DNA of 64,000 nucleotides from Flagellimonas lutimaris (lineage in GTDB: Bacteria; Bacteroidota; Bacteroidia; Flavobacteriales; Flavobacteriaceae), in assembly GCF_003581615.1 (NCBI RefSeq), contig NZ_QXFH01000072.1, forward strand, positions 1 to 64,000, given 5' to 3'. The notes beneath the pieces are model-generated. The model did not search any database, was not told the origin of the DNA, and worked only from the letters and a program-made list of their open reading frames with translations. This document shows, in pieces, positions 1 to 9,315 of the stretch. The stretch's first letter is position 1. Every line of letters starts with the position of its first letter. The position numbers were made by a program, and so were the translations under genes.

Positions 1-2
1 TA

Positions 3-74
3 CACTCAACATTGGACTATAAAACAATAGAGGAATTTGAAAACGAAATGTATGACCAAAAAACAGCGGCTTGA
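3..74 (+). mobile_element. IS3-family transposase, C-terminal fragment (cut by window edge)
   Basis: A frame open from the first bases reads HSTLDYKTIEEFENEMYD and then QKTAA before a TGA stop at 72-74. The HST-L-x-Y-K-T-x-EEFE pattern is the usual extreme C-terminus of the OrfB (DDE) transposase of IS3-type elements. Only 23 residues are visible, so activity cannot be judged. Non-coding sequence follows, and an IS end ending in CCA could lie near 105-111, but the matching left end is outside the window. Confidence 0.55.
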
Positions 75-976
75 ATCTTATCTAATTGTCCATTTTTTTG
101 TTGCAAGTCCAAATGGCTATATAGTCATATAGTCGGATATGATACCTTCTTCTGGAAGAACCACACCATTAAAAACGGGCACTAAATGAAAAATGGGCGC
201 TCTTTGTCATTATTTAAAATAATATAGGCACAAGTTATATTAAATATTAGTGCGGTACAATAAAAATAAGCGCAAACATAATGATTGGGTAAAGAGTGGG
301 CCCAGGGACAAAGATGTTTGAACCTAGGTCATTTGTTTATGAGTTGAATAGCAGGGACCACGGAAATGGAAAATTTGAACCATCTAGCATTTGGATGTAA
401 TAATTGGAAAGTCAGATAGTTGTCCTGTGTTGAGGAATGTTTTATATAAGCAGACCATTGCGTTAAAATTGGAATGATTATCCGTATTTTACATAACGTA
501 GATATTGTTTTTAAAATATTTGGTACTTTTTACAGAGTTTTGATTATTTTTATTTTCTGGGGACATTTACTAATTCTCAATCTGTACAGAAACGTGCAAT
601 AAGGTGTGCAGGATTTAAAATATCAGTGTTAGTTATTGATTTTCAGTAACATACAATCATATGGATGGTTCAGTCATCCCGACTTACCTTATTTAAGTAA
701 AATCAAAACACTGTTAATCTTATGATTTTCAGTGTTTTGTGTTTTTAGGCATATCTTCAATAACTGAAGTGTTGTTTTCTATTGATTTTCACATGCCACG
801 ATTAATAATAGTTGGTTGTTAAGATAAGTCTCGCTGCAGATCATTCAGGGACAAGGATTCTCCTCGTAGAATTCGAAAATAACCCCTAGATGACTTTAAA
901 ATGTTATTGGTGGCAGGTAATTTTATTCAAATTGCTATCTTTAAAAACAACTTTAACACAACAATTAGGTACTTAA
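75..976. other. Gene-free stretch of 900 bp
   Basis: Very AT-rich sequence with stops in all frames and no recognisable protein or RNA gene. It follows the transposase tail and may be partly decayed insertion debris. One clear structure is a 10-bp perfect inverted repeat, CAAAACACTG at 704-713 with CAGTGTTTTG at 730-739, which is followed by a T-rich run and could be a terminator. A weak -7-like element, TATCTTTA, lies at 936-943, 33 bp before the next start codon. Confidence 0.6.
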
Positions 977-3394
977 ATGCAGAACAAAAACCCCATAAAA
1001 TATTTACTTCTTTTATTTTTTTTACCCATACTTCTTTTAGGGCAAAATTTAGCTGTGACTAAAAAAATAAAGCCAGCTTTTAAGGAATACTTTGGACAGC
1101 CAAGAGCGTCTATTTTCTTACATACAAATAAAAGTGCATACGTAAATGGGGAGCATATTTGGTTTAAAGGATATCTATACAATAGACTTAAGGGAGTTCC
1201 TCTGAAAGAACCTGTGAACTTGTATGTTGGGGTATACGACAACAATGGAGATCAGCTTGCAAAACATCTCTTCATTTGTAAAGAAGGTTATGCAGAAGGG
1301 CAAATAGAAATAGATTCTACTTTTAAGCATGGCCAATACTACATGAAGGCCACTACCAGTTGGATGCGGAATTTTGAGGAAGATGATTCTTTTGTACAGC
1401 AATTCGCTGTAGTGGGGGAAGAGATTTTGTCTTCTAAAAAAAATGAAAGAATAGGATTTGATGTTCAATTTTTTCCCGAGGGAGGCCATTGGGTAAGCGA
1501 TGTTCAGAGTGTATTAGGAATAAAGGCATTGGATGAACAAGGAAAATCTGTCGCTGGCCTCAAGGGGGTTATTAGGAATCAAAAGGGCGAAGAAATAACC
1601 AGCTTTAGAACTAATCGATTTGGCTTATCTAAGGTTACCATGGTTCCATCTGCTGGAGAAAAATATTCGGCCTTTATTAATTTGAAAAATGGAGAAGTCA
1701 AGAGGTTTTCTTTACCGTTGGCCGATAAGTTAGGTTTCACACTTTCCGTAAGAAGTTTAAAAAGTGGCAGGGCAATGATTTTAATAGGCACCAATGCCGA
1801 AACAAAAAAACAGATTGGAAGTAAACCCTATAGTATTCTAATCCATAGAGATGGTCTATTGAAGAGTTTGAATGTGGTTTTCGAAAAGGAGGAATTATAT
1901 GTGTCGCACATACTCGACAAAAGTGAATTTCATGATGGAATGAACATAGTGACTTTAATAGATGATCAGGGAGAACCCATTGCCGAACGACTTCATTTTA
2001 ATGAAAATGGAACTAAGAAAGTGGAATTGACCGCTTTTGTCGAAAAAGTAGAAAAGGATTCCTTGGTAATTTCAATTTCTGGGTTTGAGAAAGAAAAATC
2101 ATCCTCTATAAGTGTATCTGTTTTACCAAAAGAAACCAAAGCATATAAGCAAAACGCCAATATTCAAAGCTCTTTTCTACTTAGGCCTTATGTTCGAGGT
2201 TTTGTGGAGAATTCGCGTTACTACTTCGACGATGCTATTAAGACACGAAAAACGGATTTGGATTTGTTATTATTAACACAAGGCTGGTCAAAGTACAGTT
2301 GGGAAAATATATTCAAGAAACCGCCCCAAAAAAAATATGATTTTAGGACAGGAGTTGATTTATTCGGACAGATAAATTCGGAAATCCCAAAAAATACTGA
2401 TTTACTTTTCTATGCTGGCAAAAATACTGATCCTACCCTCATCTATCTAAATGAAGAATCTACGAGTTTTAAACTCAAAAATTACTTAATTAATAAGGGA
2501 GAAGAACTTAAACTTACTTTATTGAACAAGCGTGGTATTTTGTCTAGACCAAATCTTTTTATAAGGGTAAATACGGGAGAAACCGAGGACAAGGTATATA
2601 ATCTTGAACCATTTAACATTGTTGAAGAATTAACCAATTTAGGACCAATCCAAGAAAATGATCTACGGGATTTTGTGTTTCCCGAAAATATTGTAAACCT
2701 GGATGAAGTGGTGGTAAGTGAAAATCGAAGCGGTAAAAGAATTACTACCCCATTTGTATCTGAAGGTAATCTAAGGGTTGTGACTGAGGAGACAGAGGGA
2801 CTCTATCCAAGACTGCTAGATATCATCCGCTCCAACGGTTACAATGTTTGGGAGATGCCAAATACGGGTTATGATAGGATACGGATCACAACGAAAAGGG
2901 TTGTGTCATTTTCTGCCGTACAACCCTCTCCGATTCTATATATTGATGATGTCCGTTATGCAGATTTCAATGTTTTGATAGATTTCCCCACAACCCGGGT
3001 GAAAAGTTATTATATAGATCGCTCTGGGTTCATGGAAGCTGGGGGAGCCGGCGGTGTCATCAGGGTTTATACCAGAAAAGAAGGGGATGTTGGAGCTGCA
3101 AGTCCAAACATGAGTAAACCTGACGATAAGTTCTTTACTCATGTCTTGAAAAGAGGATTTACTCCAAAAAAGCAGTATTATACACCCAAATATAAAAGTA
3201 TGATGAATGATTCTTTTCGTCATTTTGGGACTATACATTGGTCGCCTAATCTATCAATAAATAAAAATGGTGTAGGTAAATTGAAAATATTGGATACTGG
3301 ACTCAAGGAAATTTCATTGTTCATCGAGGGTATATCTGAAAATGGTTATTTATACTCCGCGAAAACGACTGTTCAGGTATCGGCCAACCAATAA
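977..3394 (+). CDS. Exported MG2-like / TonB plug-domain protein without a beta-barrel
   Basis: An 805-residue protein with an N-terminal signal peptide (hydrophobic LLLLFFLPILLL, then GQNLA). Residues about 40-130 resemble the MG2 macroglobulin-like domain common in Bacteroidota (V-N-G-E-H-I-W-F-K-G-Y). Residues about 560-710 resemble a TonB-receptor plug (NLDEVVV at its start, GGAGGVIRVYTRK at its end). The following 95 residues are another beta-sandwich-like segment, not a 22-strand barrel, so this is not a functional TonB receptor on its own. Proteins of this layout occur widely in flavobacteria, but their role is not established. It is monocistronic, with non-coding DNA on both sides. 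Confidence 0.7.
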   Translation: MQNKNPIKYLLLLFFLPILLLGQNLAVTKKIKPAFKEYFGQPRASIFLHTNKSAYVNGEHIWFKGYLYNRLKGVPLKEPVNLYVGVYDNNGDQLAKHLFICKEGYAEGQIEIDSTFKHGQYYMKATTSWMRNFEEDDSFVQQFAVVGEEILSSKKNERIGFDVQFFPEGGHWVSDVQSVLGIKALDEQGKSVAGLKGVIRNQKGEEITSFRTNRFGLSKVTMVPSAGEKYSAFINLKNGEVKRFSLPLADKLGFTLSVRSLKSGRAMILIGTNAETKKQIGSKPYSILIHRDGLLKSLNVVFEKEELYVSHILDKSEFHDGMNIVTLIDDQGEPIAERLHFNENGTKKVELTAFVEKVEKDSLVISISGFEKEKSSSISVSVLPKETKAYKQNANIQSSFLLRPYVRGFVENSRYYFDDAIKTRKTDLDLLLLTQGWSKYSWENIFKKPPQKKYDFRTGVDLFGQINSEIPKNTDLLFYAGKNTDPTLIYLNEESTSFKLKNYLINKGEELKLTLLNKRGILSRPNLFIRVNTGETEDKVYNLEPFNIVEELTNLGPIQENDLRDFVFPENIVNLDEVVVSENRSGKRITTPFVSEGNLRVVTEETEGLYPRLLDIIRSNGYNVWEMPNTGYDRIRITTKRVVSFSAVQPSPILYIDDVRYADFNVLIDFPTTRVKSYYIDRSGFMEAGGAGGVIRVYTRKEGDVGAASPNMSKPDDKFFTHVLKRGFTPKKQYYTPKYKSMMNDSFRHFGTIHWSPNLSINKNGVGKLKILDTGLKEISLFIEGISENGYLYSAKTTVQVSANQ

Positions 3395-3829
3395 AATTGA
3401 TCAAGTCTTTGATGCTTTGAGTGAAAGATTCAATATAAAAACATCATTAATTTTTATTCTTAAATGTACTGATTTGTAAGAGGTGTAGAAATTAGAAAAT
3501 CAGTTCGAAAAACATTATAAAATACTGATATATAATATATTTAGGTGGTTTCTTTCATTCAGTTGTCATAATAAATCATGCTTTTTATTCCCACTTTTGA
3601 GCGCACAATTAGGTCTTTCGATAAGTGTCTCATAACAAGGAGGCTTAGATGTGTAATTTATGTTTTACACTAGGGCTTCCTCATAGTAGTTGTTCTATTG
3701 TTAATTCTTTCGAATTATTGCTGCTAAAATCTTGGCGTAAATAACAAAACGTGTTTTCCATGTCAGGAATTCCTCAAAATCAATACTAAGGGTATAGGGT
3801 AAAAAATTATACCCAATAAAATACCAAGA
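3395..3829. other. Gene-free intergenic region
   Basis: 435 bp of AT-rich sequence between the plug-domain protein and the flavin split-barrel gene. I see no open frame of note, no strong hairpin and no exact TAnnTTTG promoter element. Confidence 0.5.
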
Positions 3830-4441
3830 ATGAAAAAGCAGAAAGACATTTTCACCTCTGACATTGCCTTCACTTCCACTATTAAAGCCTTGCAAGAACA
3901 TTATGATTCAAGAAAGGCATATGCTCGAATGGAAAGTAAAAGAGGGTGGGCAAACGAGCTTTCGCCTCCCATAATCGATTTTGTAGAAAAGCGGGATTCC
4001 CTTTATATGGGTACCTCAAATCAAGAGGGACAGCCCTACATCCAACATCGGGGTGGGGCACCGGGCTTTTTGAAGGTCATGGACCCAAAAACATTGGCTT
4101 TTGCGGATTTTTCCGGAAACCAACAATATATAAGTGTCGGTAACCTTTCCGAAAACCCACGGTCATTTATGTTCTTGATGGACTACCCCTCAAGGACCCG
4201 GGTAAAGATATGGGGCGAGGCCCATGTAGAATTCAAGGATAAAGCACTGATGGAATCCTTGGCAGTGGACGGCTACTCCGCCAATGTAGAGCGTGCCATC
4301 ATATTCAAAATCAAGGCCGTTGATGTAAACTGCCCACAGCATATCGTCCAGCGATACACCTCGGAGGAGATAGACCAAATGATGACCCCCTTGAAAGAAC
4401 GTATAACAGAATTGGAAAACGAATTAAATAAATTAAAATGA
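3830..4441 (+). CDS. Pyridoxamine 5'-phosphate oxidase-like FMN-binding split-barrel protein
   Basis: A 203-residue cytoplasmic protein. Residues about 40-160 carry the split-barrel pattern: DSLYMGTSNQEGQPYIQHRGG, then LAFADFSGNQQYISVGNL, then FLMDYPSRTRVKIWGEAHV. The C-terminus (ITELENELNKLK) is a short coiled coil. Family members bind FMN or other flavins and often reduce small electrophiles; no substrate can be read here. It overlaps the next gene by 4 bp (ATGA), so the two are very likely translationally coupled. With the downstream Old Yellow Enzyme it suggests a small redox or detoxification operon. Confidence 0.75.
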   Translation: MKKQKDIFTSDIAFTSTIKALQEHYDSRKAYARMESKRGWANELSPPIIDFVEKRDSLYMGTSNQEGQPYIQHRGGAPGFLKVMDPKTLAFADFSGNQQYISVGNLSENPRSFMFLMDYPSRTRVKIWGEAHVEFKDKALMESLAVDGYSANVERAIIFKIKAVDVNCPQHIVQRYTSEEIDQMMTPLKERITELENELNKLK

Positions 4442-5427
4442 AAAGAATAGCAATAAACGGGATGGGACGAATTGGTCGGGCATCCCTTAAAGTAATCCTA
4501 GAATCCGAGGAATTGTCCCTTGTGGCCATTAATGATATTTTACCCATTGAAAACTTGGCCTACCTCCTTAAGTACGATAGCACTTATGGACCATACCATC
4601 GTAATGTCTCGGTCTCAGGGGACACTTTATTGGTGGACGGTATGGAGATTCCCTATTTTCAACAAAGGAACCCTGAGGACCTTCCATGGAAAGATCTTGA
4701 TGTTGACGTCGTCATTGAAAGTACAGGTATATTTACCCAAAGTGAAGATGCCGCCAAGCATTTGAATGCTGGGGCAAAGACGGTCGTAATTTCCGCCCCG
4801 ACCAAAAGTCAGGACGTCCCAACCGTGGTTCATGGTGTGAGTTCTTCGTTAGGTGAAACCTCGATTTTTTCATGTGCCAGTTGCACTACGAACAACATTA
4901 GCCCCATTGTTGAAATCCTCAGTCGTAGGGTTGGAATCCATAAAGCAATCATGACCACCGTTCATGCCTATACGGCATCCCAAAGTTTAATGGATGGAGC
5001 TTCTCCAAAAAACTACCGAATGGGTAGAGCTGCAGCAGACAACTTAGTTCCCACCAGTACTGGGGCGGCAATTGCCACTACCAAGGCATTACCGGAATTT
5101 GTGGATAAATTCGATGGTGTGGCCATACGTGTTCCTGCAAAAGTAGGTTCCATATCGGATATGACCTTTGTTACAAAGCGCAAAGTAACTCCAGAGGAAA
5201 TCAATGAAATTTTAGAAACTGAAGCTTCCACAGAGCGATATCGCGAAGTGCTATCCACGACCCGGGAGCAGTTGGTTTCTTCAGATATTGTCGGAAGTCC
5301 CTATGCGTCCATAGCAGACCTGAGTATGACCAGGGTTGTTGATGGCGACCTATTAAAAGTAATGGCCTGGTACGATAATGAATGGGGATTTACCCATCAA
5401 ATGGTCCGCCTTATCCAAAATTTATAA
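4438..5427 (+). CDS. gap: Type I glyceraldehyde-3-phosphate dehydrogenase family protein
   Basis: A 329-residue enzyme of normal GAPDH length. The NAD-binding loop reads GMGRIGR at residues 7-13, the catalytic cysteine is C149 in ASCTTNN, and VHAYTASQ, the APCAAN-equivalent region, and WYDNEWGF near the C-terminus are present. The usual SCTTNC reads SCTTNN here, so the second cysteine of the motif is Asn. The reaction is oxidative phosphorylation of an aldehyde (glyceraldehyde 3-phosphate, or erythrose 4-phosphate in the related Epd). It is coupled to a flavin split-barrel gene instead of glycolytic genes, so it is more likely an accessory paralogue than the housekeeping GAPDH. Confidence 0.85.
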   Translation: MKRIAINGMGRIGRASLKVILESEELSLVAINDILPIENLAYLLKYDSTYGPYHRNVSVSGDTLLVDGMEIPYFQQRNPEDLPWKDLDVDVVIESTGIFTQSEDAAKHLNAGAKTVVISAPTKSQDVPTVVHGVSSSLGETSIFSCASCTTNNISPIVEILSRRVGIHKAIMTTVHAYTASQSLMDGASPKNYRMGRAAADNLVPTSTGAAIATTKALPEFVDKFDGVAIRVPAKVGSISDMTFVTKRKVTPEEINEILETEASTERYREVLSTTREQLVSSDIVGSPYASIADLSMTRVVDGDLLKVMAWYDNEWGFTHQMVRLIQNL

Positions 5428-5487
5428 TGTAAAGAGGTCATCGCATTAACCATGAAGTGTACTTACTAATAATTTATACAAGGTAAA

Positions 5488-6564
5488 ATGAAAGTTTTTG
5501 AAGCAACAACATTAGCGGAACTTGAATTAAAGAACAGAATCGTAATGGCCCCCATGACAAGGAGCAGGGCCATTGACAACGTCCCCAACAATCTGATGAA
5601 GGAATACTATGCACAGCGTTCGGGAGCAGGGCTTATTTTGTCCGAGGCAACCGCTATATCGCCAAATGGTACAGGATATCCTCGAATTCCAGGTGCCTAC
5701 ACGGATGAACAGCTAGAAGGATGGAAAAATATTGTGGAAGGTATACATGCAAAGGGGGGTAAATTTTTCGTCCAGCTTTTCCATACGGGCCGAGTTTCCG
5801 CATTATTGAATCTTCCCAAGGGTGCTGAAACCATAGCTCCATCGGTTGTGCCCTTGAGGGAAATGGAGATGTATACAGATGAAGAGGGAATGCAGCCTCA
5901 TGATATCCCTAGGGAAATGACCACCGATGACATTAAACAAGTACAACAGGAGTATGTTACGGCTTCCATTAAACTAATAGAAGCTGGGATTGACGGGATT
6001 GAGGTGCACGGCGCCAATGGCTATCTATTGGAACAATTTTTGGATCCAAAAACAAATCTAAGAAGTGATCAATATGGTGGTGACTATAAAAACAGGGCCC
6101 GATTTGTTCTGGAAACCACACAAAAAGTGGTCCAGGCCATAGGTTCGAACAAAGTGGGCATACGTTTCTCCCCTTACGGCGTAGTCAATGGTATGACTGG
6201 TGATTACGAGGATATTGTTGAGCTATTTACTTATTTGGCCCAAGAGTTGTCCAAACTTAACATCGCCTATATCCATATTGCCGATCAGCGCACTGCAATG
6301 GCAGCTCCGGAATTTGCCACTCAAATTTGGAAGACCATAGGTGAAAATTTTAATGGTTTAATGTTGGGGGGAGGTGATGTAAACACTGCAGAAAAAGCTG
6401 AAGAACTTTTGAATGACGGGTATGATCTGGTTTATATTGGAAGACCGTTCATTGCCAATCCAAACTTGATCGAAAAATTAAAGAATAAGGAAGAACTTAC
6501 TCAGTTGGATCCAGATTTACTTTATTCGCCTGGACCCAAGGGATATACTGACTGGGAATTTTAA
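5488..6564 (+). CDS. Old Yellow Enzyme-family alkene reductase (FMN)
   Basis: A 358-residue FMN-dependent TIM-barrel enzyme. The N-terminus (LKNRIVMAPMTRSRA) contacts the flavin. The substrate-binding His/Asn pair is H174 and N177 in VHGANGYLLEQFLDP. RSDQYGG and the C-terminal phosphate loop (IGRPFIANP) are in place. Such NADPH-dependent ene-reductases reduce activated C=C bonds and some nitro compounds. It lies 60 bp after the GAPDH-like gene on the same strand and probably belongs to the same redox group. The physiological substrate is unknown. Confidence 0.9.
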   Translation: MKVFEATTLAELELKNRIVMAPMTRSRAIDNVPNNLMKEYYAQRSGAGLILSEATAISPNGTGYPRIPGAYTDEQLEGWKNIVEGIHAKGGKFFVQLFHTGRVSALLNLPKGAETIAPSVVPLREMEMYTDEEGMQPHDIPREMTTDDIKQVQQEYVTASIKLIEAGIDGIEVHGANGYLLEQFLDPKTNLRSDQYGGDYKNRARFVLETTQKVVQAIGSNKVGIRFSPYGVVNGMTGDYEDIVELFTYLAQELSKLNIAYIHIADQRTAMAAPEFATQIWKTIGENFNGLMLGGGDVNTAEKAEELLNDGYDLVYIGRPFIANPNLIEKLKNKEELTQLDPDLLYSPGPKGYTDWEF

Positions 6565-6717
6565 CAGGAAAGAGAGAATTTCTGTAATCCCCAAAAGCGT
6601 TGTGGGATATAAGTATAGATTCCAACAAACCATAAATTATTACTAGCATCTAAGGACAAACCTGTGGACACCCAACTGTGCTCCGCAGGTTATCCATTTC
6701 CAAAAATCGCAAATATC

Positions 6718-7269
6718 ATGGCATTAGCACAATCCAACATGATGGAATTAGGGACCAAAGCTCCCGATTTCACACTTTTTGATACCATATCACAAAAACC
6801 ATTATCGCTATCACAACTGAAGTCAAACGTAGCTACTGTGGTTGTTTTTATATGCAACCACTGTCCTTTTGTTCACCATATCAACCATAAATTAGTAGAA
6901 GTAGCCAATGAGTATCAGGTCCAGGGAATCCAGTTTATTGCCATTAGTAGCAACGATGTGGAGTACTTTCCAGAAGATGGGCCAGAACTAATGACTCGTG
7001 TCGCCAAGAGCTTGAGCTATTCGTTCCCTTATCTATACGATGAAACCCAAACAGTAGCGAAGGCCTATAAAGCAGAATGTACCCCTGATTTCTTTGTATT
7101 TGATAAAGATTTGAAACTGGCCTATAGAGGTCGTTTTGATGAATCGAGGCCAAATATGGGAGTTGCTTCCGGAAGAGAACTAACCAATGCATTGGATGCA
7201 CTGTTGGACAACAAAGAGGTTGCCAAGGTTCAATATCCAAGTGTTGGATGCAGTATTAAATGGAAGTAA
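6718..7269 (+). CDS. Thioredoxin-fold (AhpC/TSA-like) protein with CNHCPFV motif
   Basis: A 183-residue protein when started at the ATG at 6718. A GTG 54 bp upstream would add 18 residues (MDTQLCSAGYPFPKIANI) that do not belong to the fold, so I prefer the ATG. The sequence opens MELGTKAPDFTLFDT, typical of thioredoxin-like/peroxiredoxin domains. The redox motif is CNHCPFV near residue 49 and the cis-Pro region reads AECTPDFFVFD. It is likely a cytoplasmic thiol-disulfide oxidoreductase or peroxiredoxin-like protein of the widespread CNHCP subgroup. It ends just before a strong bidirectional terminator. Confidence 0.8.
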   Translation: MALAQSNMMELGTKAPDFTLFDTISQKPLSLSQLKSNVATVVVFICNHCPFVHHINHKLVEVANEYQVQGIQFIAISSNDVEYFPEDGPELMTRVAKSLSYSFPYLYDETQTVAKAYKAECTPDFFVFDKDLKLAYRGRFDESRPNMGVASGRELTNALDALLDNKEVAKVQYPSVGCSIKWK

Positions 7270-7431
7270 ATACAAGGTTTCTTGATTTATACGGTCTGGG
7301 TCGACTAGTAAATACTTTAAAGGGTTTATCTTATATAGGTAGGTGTTGTATTCCCCAATCTGAAGTTCTTGCAAGGTCAAAACAAGGCTATTGGTCTTTT
7401 TGGCTTATAATGAAAACTAGGAATCATACAT

Positions 7432-7489
7432 AAAAACCGCTATAGCCGACCTGTGGTAGAGGAGTATGGAATGTCGGTATAGCGGTTTT
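7432..7489. terminator. Bidirectional hairpin terminator
   Basis: AAAAACCGCTATAGCCGAC at 7432-7450 pairs with GTCGGTATAGCGGTTTT at 7473-7489, with one bulged base and a 22-nt loop. The A-run and T-run flanks suit termination of both the plus-strand thioredoxin-like gene and the minus-strand YHS gene that converge here. Confidence 0.7.
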
Positions 7490-7518
7490 CTTAGTAAATC
7501 AAACTAAAATGAGAATCA

Positions 7519-8016
7519 TTAGGGGGTGAAGGTCATGAACTTTTTCATAGTTTGCCAGTTCTTGTTGGCCTGGGCAATATGCTTACTCTTGCCCTCTTTT
7601 TCCCATACTTTAACAAAATCACCCTCGGGGTTTACCGTAAACAGATAAAGTTTTCCATCAACAATCCGAAAACTTTCGGGATTCGGACGATATTTACCTC
7701 CTAGGGAAACAGCGAAGGCACACCACCCACCATATTGCGGTTGGTACTTCTTGGGATTGTTTTGGAACAGTTTCAACTGTTTTTGATTTACAAAATAATA
7801 GCTCAACCCATCATAACTTGCTTTATAAGCCTTTTTACCCGGTTCAGCTTTTCCTTTATCAACATAGGACACGGCACTATACCCCTCCAGGGCAATCATA
7901 CTATCGTCCGTACTGTAACTATGTGATTGCGCCAACATTGTGCCCATTCCAAATAATAGGACACAGATGGAACCTAATAGACATTTTCGAACTTTGATTG
8001 AAATCGTTGTTTTCAT
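7519..8016 (-). CDS. Exported YHS-domain protein
   Basis: A 165-residue protein with an N-terminal signal peptide (hydrophobic CLLGSICVLLFGMGTMLA, cleavage near AQS). Residues about 38-100 form a YHS-like domain (EGYSAVSYVDKGKAEPG, then YFVNQKQLKLFQNNPKKYQPQYGGWCAFAV), a short metal-associated module found in copper-related and periplasmic proteins. The C-terminal segment (SFRIVDGKLYLF) is the usual continuation in YHS proteins of this size. The gene is last on a minus-strand run, ends at the shared terminator and has no obvious metal transporter next to it. Its ligand is unknown. Confidence 0.75.
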   Translation of the reverse strand: MKTTISIKVRKCLLGSICVLLFGMGTMLAQSHSYSTDDSMIALEGYSAVSYVDKGKAEPGKKAYKASYDGLSYYFVNQKQLKLFQNNPKKYQPQYGGWCAFAVSLGGKYRPNPESFRIVDGKLYLFTVNPEGDFVKVWEKEGKSKHIAQANKNWQTMKKFMTFTP

Positions 8017-8167
8017 AATAAATAGTTTTAATATATTTTAATTTTTGATCAAATTAAGATTCCCGCAAGAGGCAAACTGTGGTAAGTTTGTGGTACTATC
8101 TGAAAATTGCTTTTAATTAAAAAAACAAATTGCAGATAAGGGAATTCTGTTTTACATATTGCTATTA

Positions 8168-8584
8168 CTATAAATAGCGTTCGTGTTCGTTAATTTTATA
8201 ATCATTGATACTCGCATATCTTTTTTGCATAAGCCCGTGTTCGTTAAACTCCCAATTCTCGTTTCCATAGGCTCTATACCACTGCCCCGATCTATTGCGA
8301 TACTCATACTCGAACCTAACGGCAATTCTGTTATCAGAGTGGGCCCAATATTCTTTCTTAAGTTTATAATCCAGTTCGTTTTCCCATTTGTTTTTGAGGA
8401 ACTTTTGGATTTCTTCACGTCCATTGATAAAAGTGGAACGATTGCGCCATTCGCTATTCAATGAATATGCCATGGAAATTTTTTGTGGATCTTGGCTGTT
8501 CCAAGCATCCTCGGCAAGTTGTATTTTCTCTTTTGCGGTCTCCTCGGTAAAAGGAGGCAACGGTGTTTTTTTTTCAGTCATCAT
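8168..8584 (-). CDS. NTF2-like / DUF1348 protein
   Basis: A 138-residue cytoplasmic protein. [18 protein letters not shown], then [19 protein letters not shown], then [19 protein letters not shown] and [20 protein letters not shown] match the DUF1348 branch of the NTF2/SnoaL cone-shaped fold. These small proteins often act as steroid-isomerase-like or uncharacterised enzymes; no catalytic role can be assigned. Two ATG codons sit in tandem at the start (8584 and 8581). It lies between the YHS gene and the ECF sigma gene on the same strand, with gaps of about 125-150 bp. Confidence 0.8.
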   Translation of the reverse strand: MMTEKKTPLPPFTEETAKEKIQLAEDAWNSQDPQKISMAYSLNSEWRNRSTFINGREEIQKFLKNKWENELDYKLKKEYWAHSDNRIAVRFEYEYRNRSGQWYRAYGNENWEFNEHGLMQKRYASINDYKINEHERYL

Positions 8585-8709
8585 ATTAAGATTTATGTTC
8601 CTTTTGTTTAGGATATCTGTATTTATAGTATATGGTTAAGCACGCTATACCAAAGCGGCAGAGAACCAATTGTAGATTGAACCAAAAGTTTTGCATTATA
8701 CATCGTTGT

Positions 8710-9273
8710 TTAATTCAACCAATGATCATTCAAATAGTGTTTTATCTTTTTGCGTGCTCGGCTCAATGCCACCCAGGTATTCACTTCGTTAATTTCCAGC
8801 GTGTCACAGATAGCTTCGGTACTATATCCCTTAATCTTTAGACGCAACACCTGCTCTTCTCTATGACCCAATAGTTCAAGGCCGGAGTTCAATACCTTGT
8901 ATAGGTCATCAGCATTCTGGAATTCTGTTATTTCGGCATTATCAGGCTTGTTGTTTAGGTTTTCCCAATCATGCCAAGTTGGATAATCGGAGACGCGGAG
9001 TGCATTGTGCATCACCTTGCCTTGTCGAGAATAGGCCTTGCGATAATAATCCATGATTTTATGGTTCAAGATCGAAGTAAGCCAAGAGCGTTCGGTGGAA
9101 TCACCACGGAATCGGGGTGCCGAACGCAAAGCGGCCAAATAGGTCTCTTGTAAAATATCTTCTACCACATCTTCCGGAAGTTTTTTTATGGCCATTGCAA
9201 AAAGATAGCTCTTGTAGCGATCGGACCATAATTCGGGATGGAGTTGCACTTTATTTTTAATTGTAGTTTTCAT
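8710..9273 (-). CDS. ECF-type sigma-70 family RNA polymerase sigma factor
   Basis: A 187-residue protein with both ECF regions. Region 2 spans about residues 15-85 (DVVEDILQETYLAAL, then FRGDSTERSWLTSILNHKIMDYY). Region 4 spans about residues 125-185 (LLGHREEQVLRLKIKGYSTEAI, then LEINEVNTWVALSRARKKIKHYL). No anti-sigma factor is adjacent. The downstream genes on the strand are the NTF2-like and YHS proteins, and upstream is a GNAT gene, so control of this small cluster is possible but unproven. Confidence 0.88.
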   Translation of the reverse strand: MKTTIKNKVQLHPELWSDRYKSYLFAMAIKKLPEDVVEDILQETYLAALRSAPRFRGDSTERSWLTSILNHKIMDYYRKAYSRQGKVMHNALRVSDYPTWHDWENLNNKPDNAEITEFQNADDLYKVLNSGLELLGHREEQVLRLKIKGYSTEAICDTLEINEVNTWVALSRARKKIKHYLNDHWLN

Positions 9274-9315
9274 AGTATCAGTTATTGGTTTAATTATGAT
9301 TTTTTGATATGTGTA

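Noticed and set aside
7180..7380. 66-codon minus-strand frame overlapping the end of the thioredoxin-like gene
   Set aside because: It is mostly antisense to a supported gene and has no recognisable protein features.
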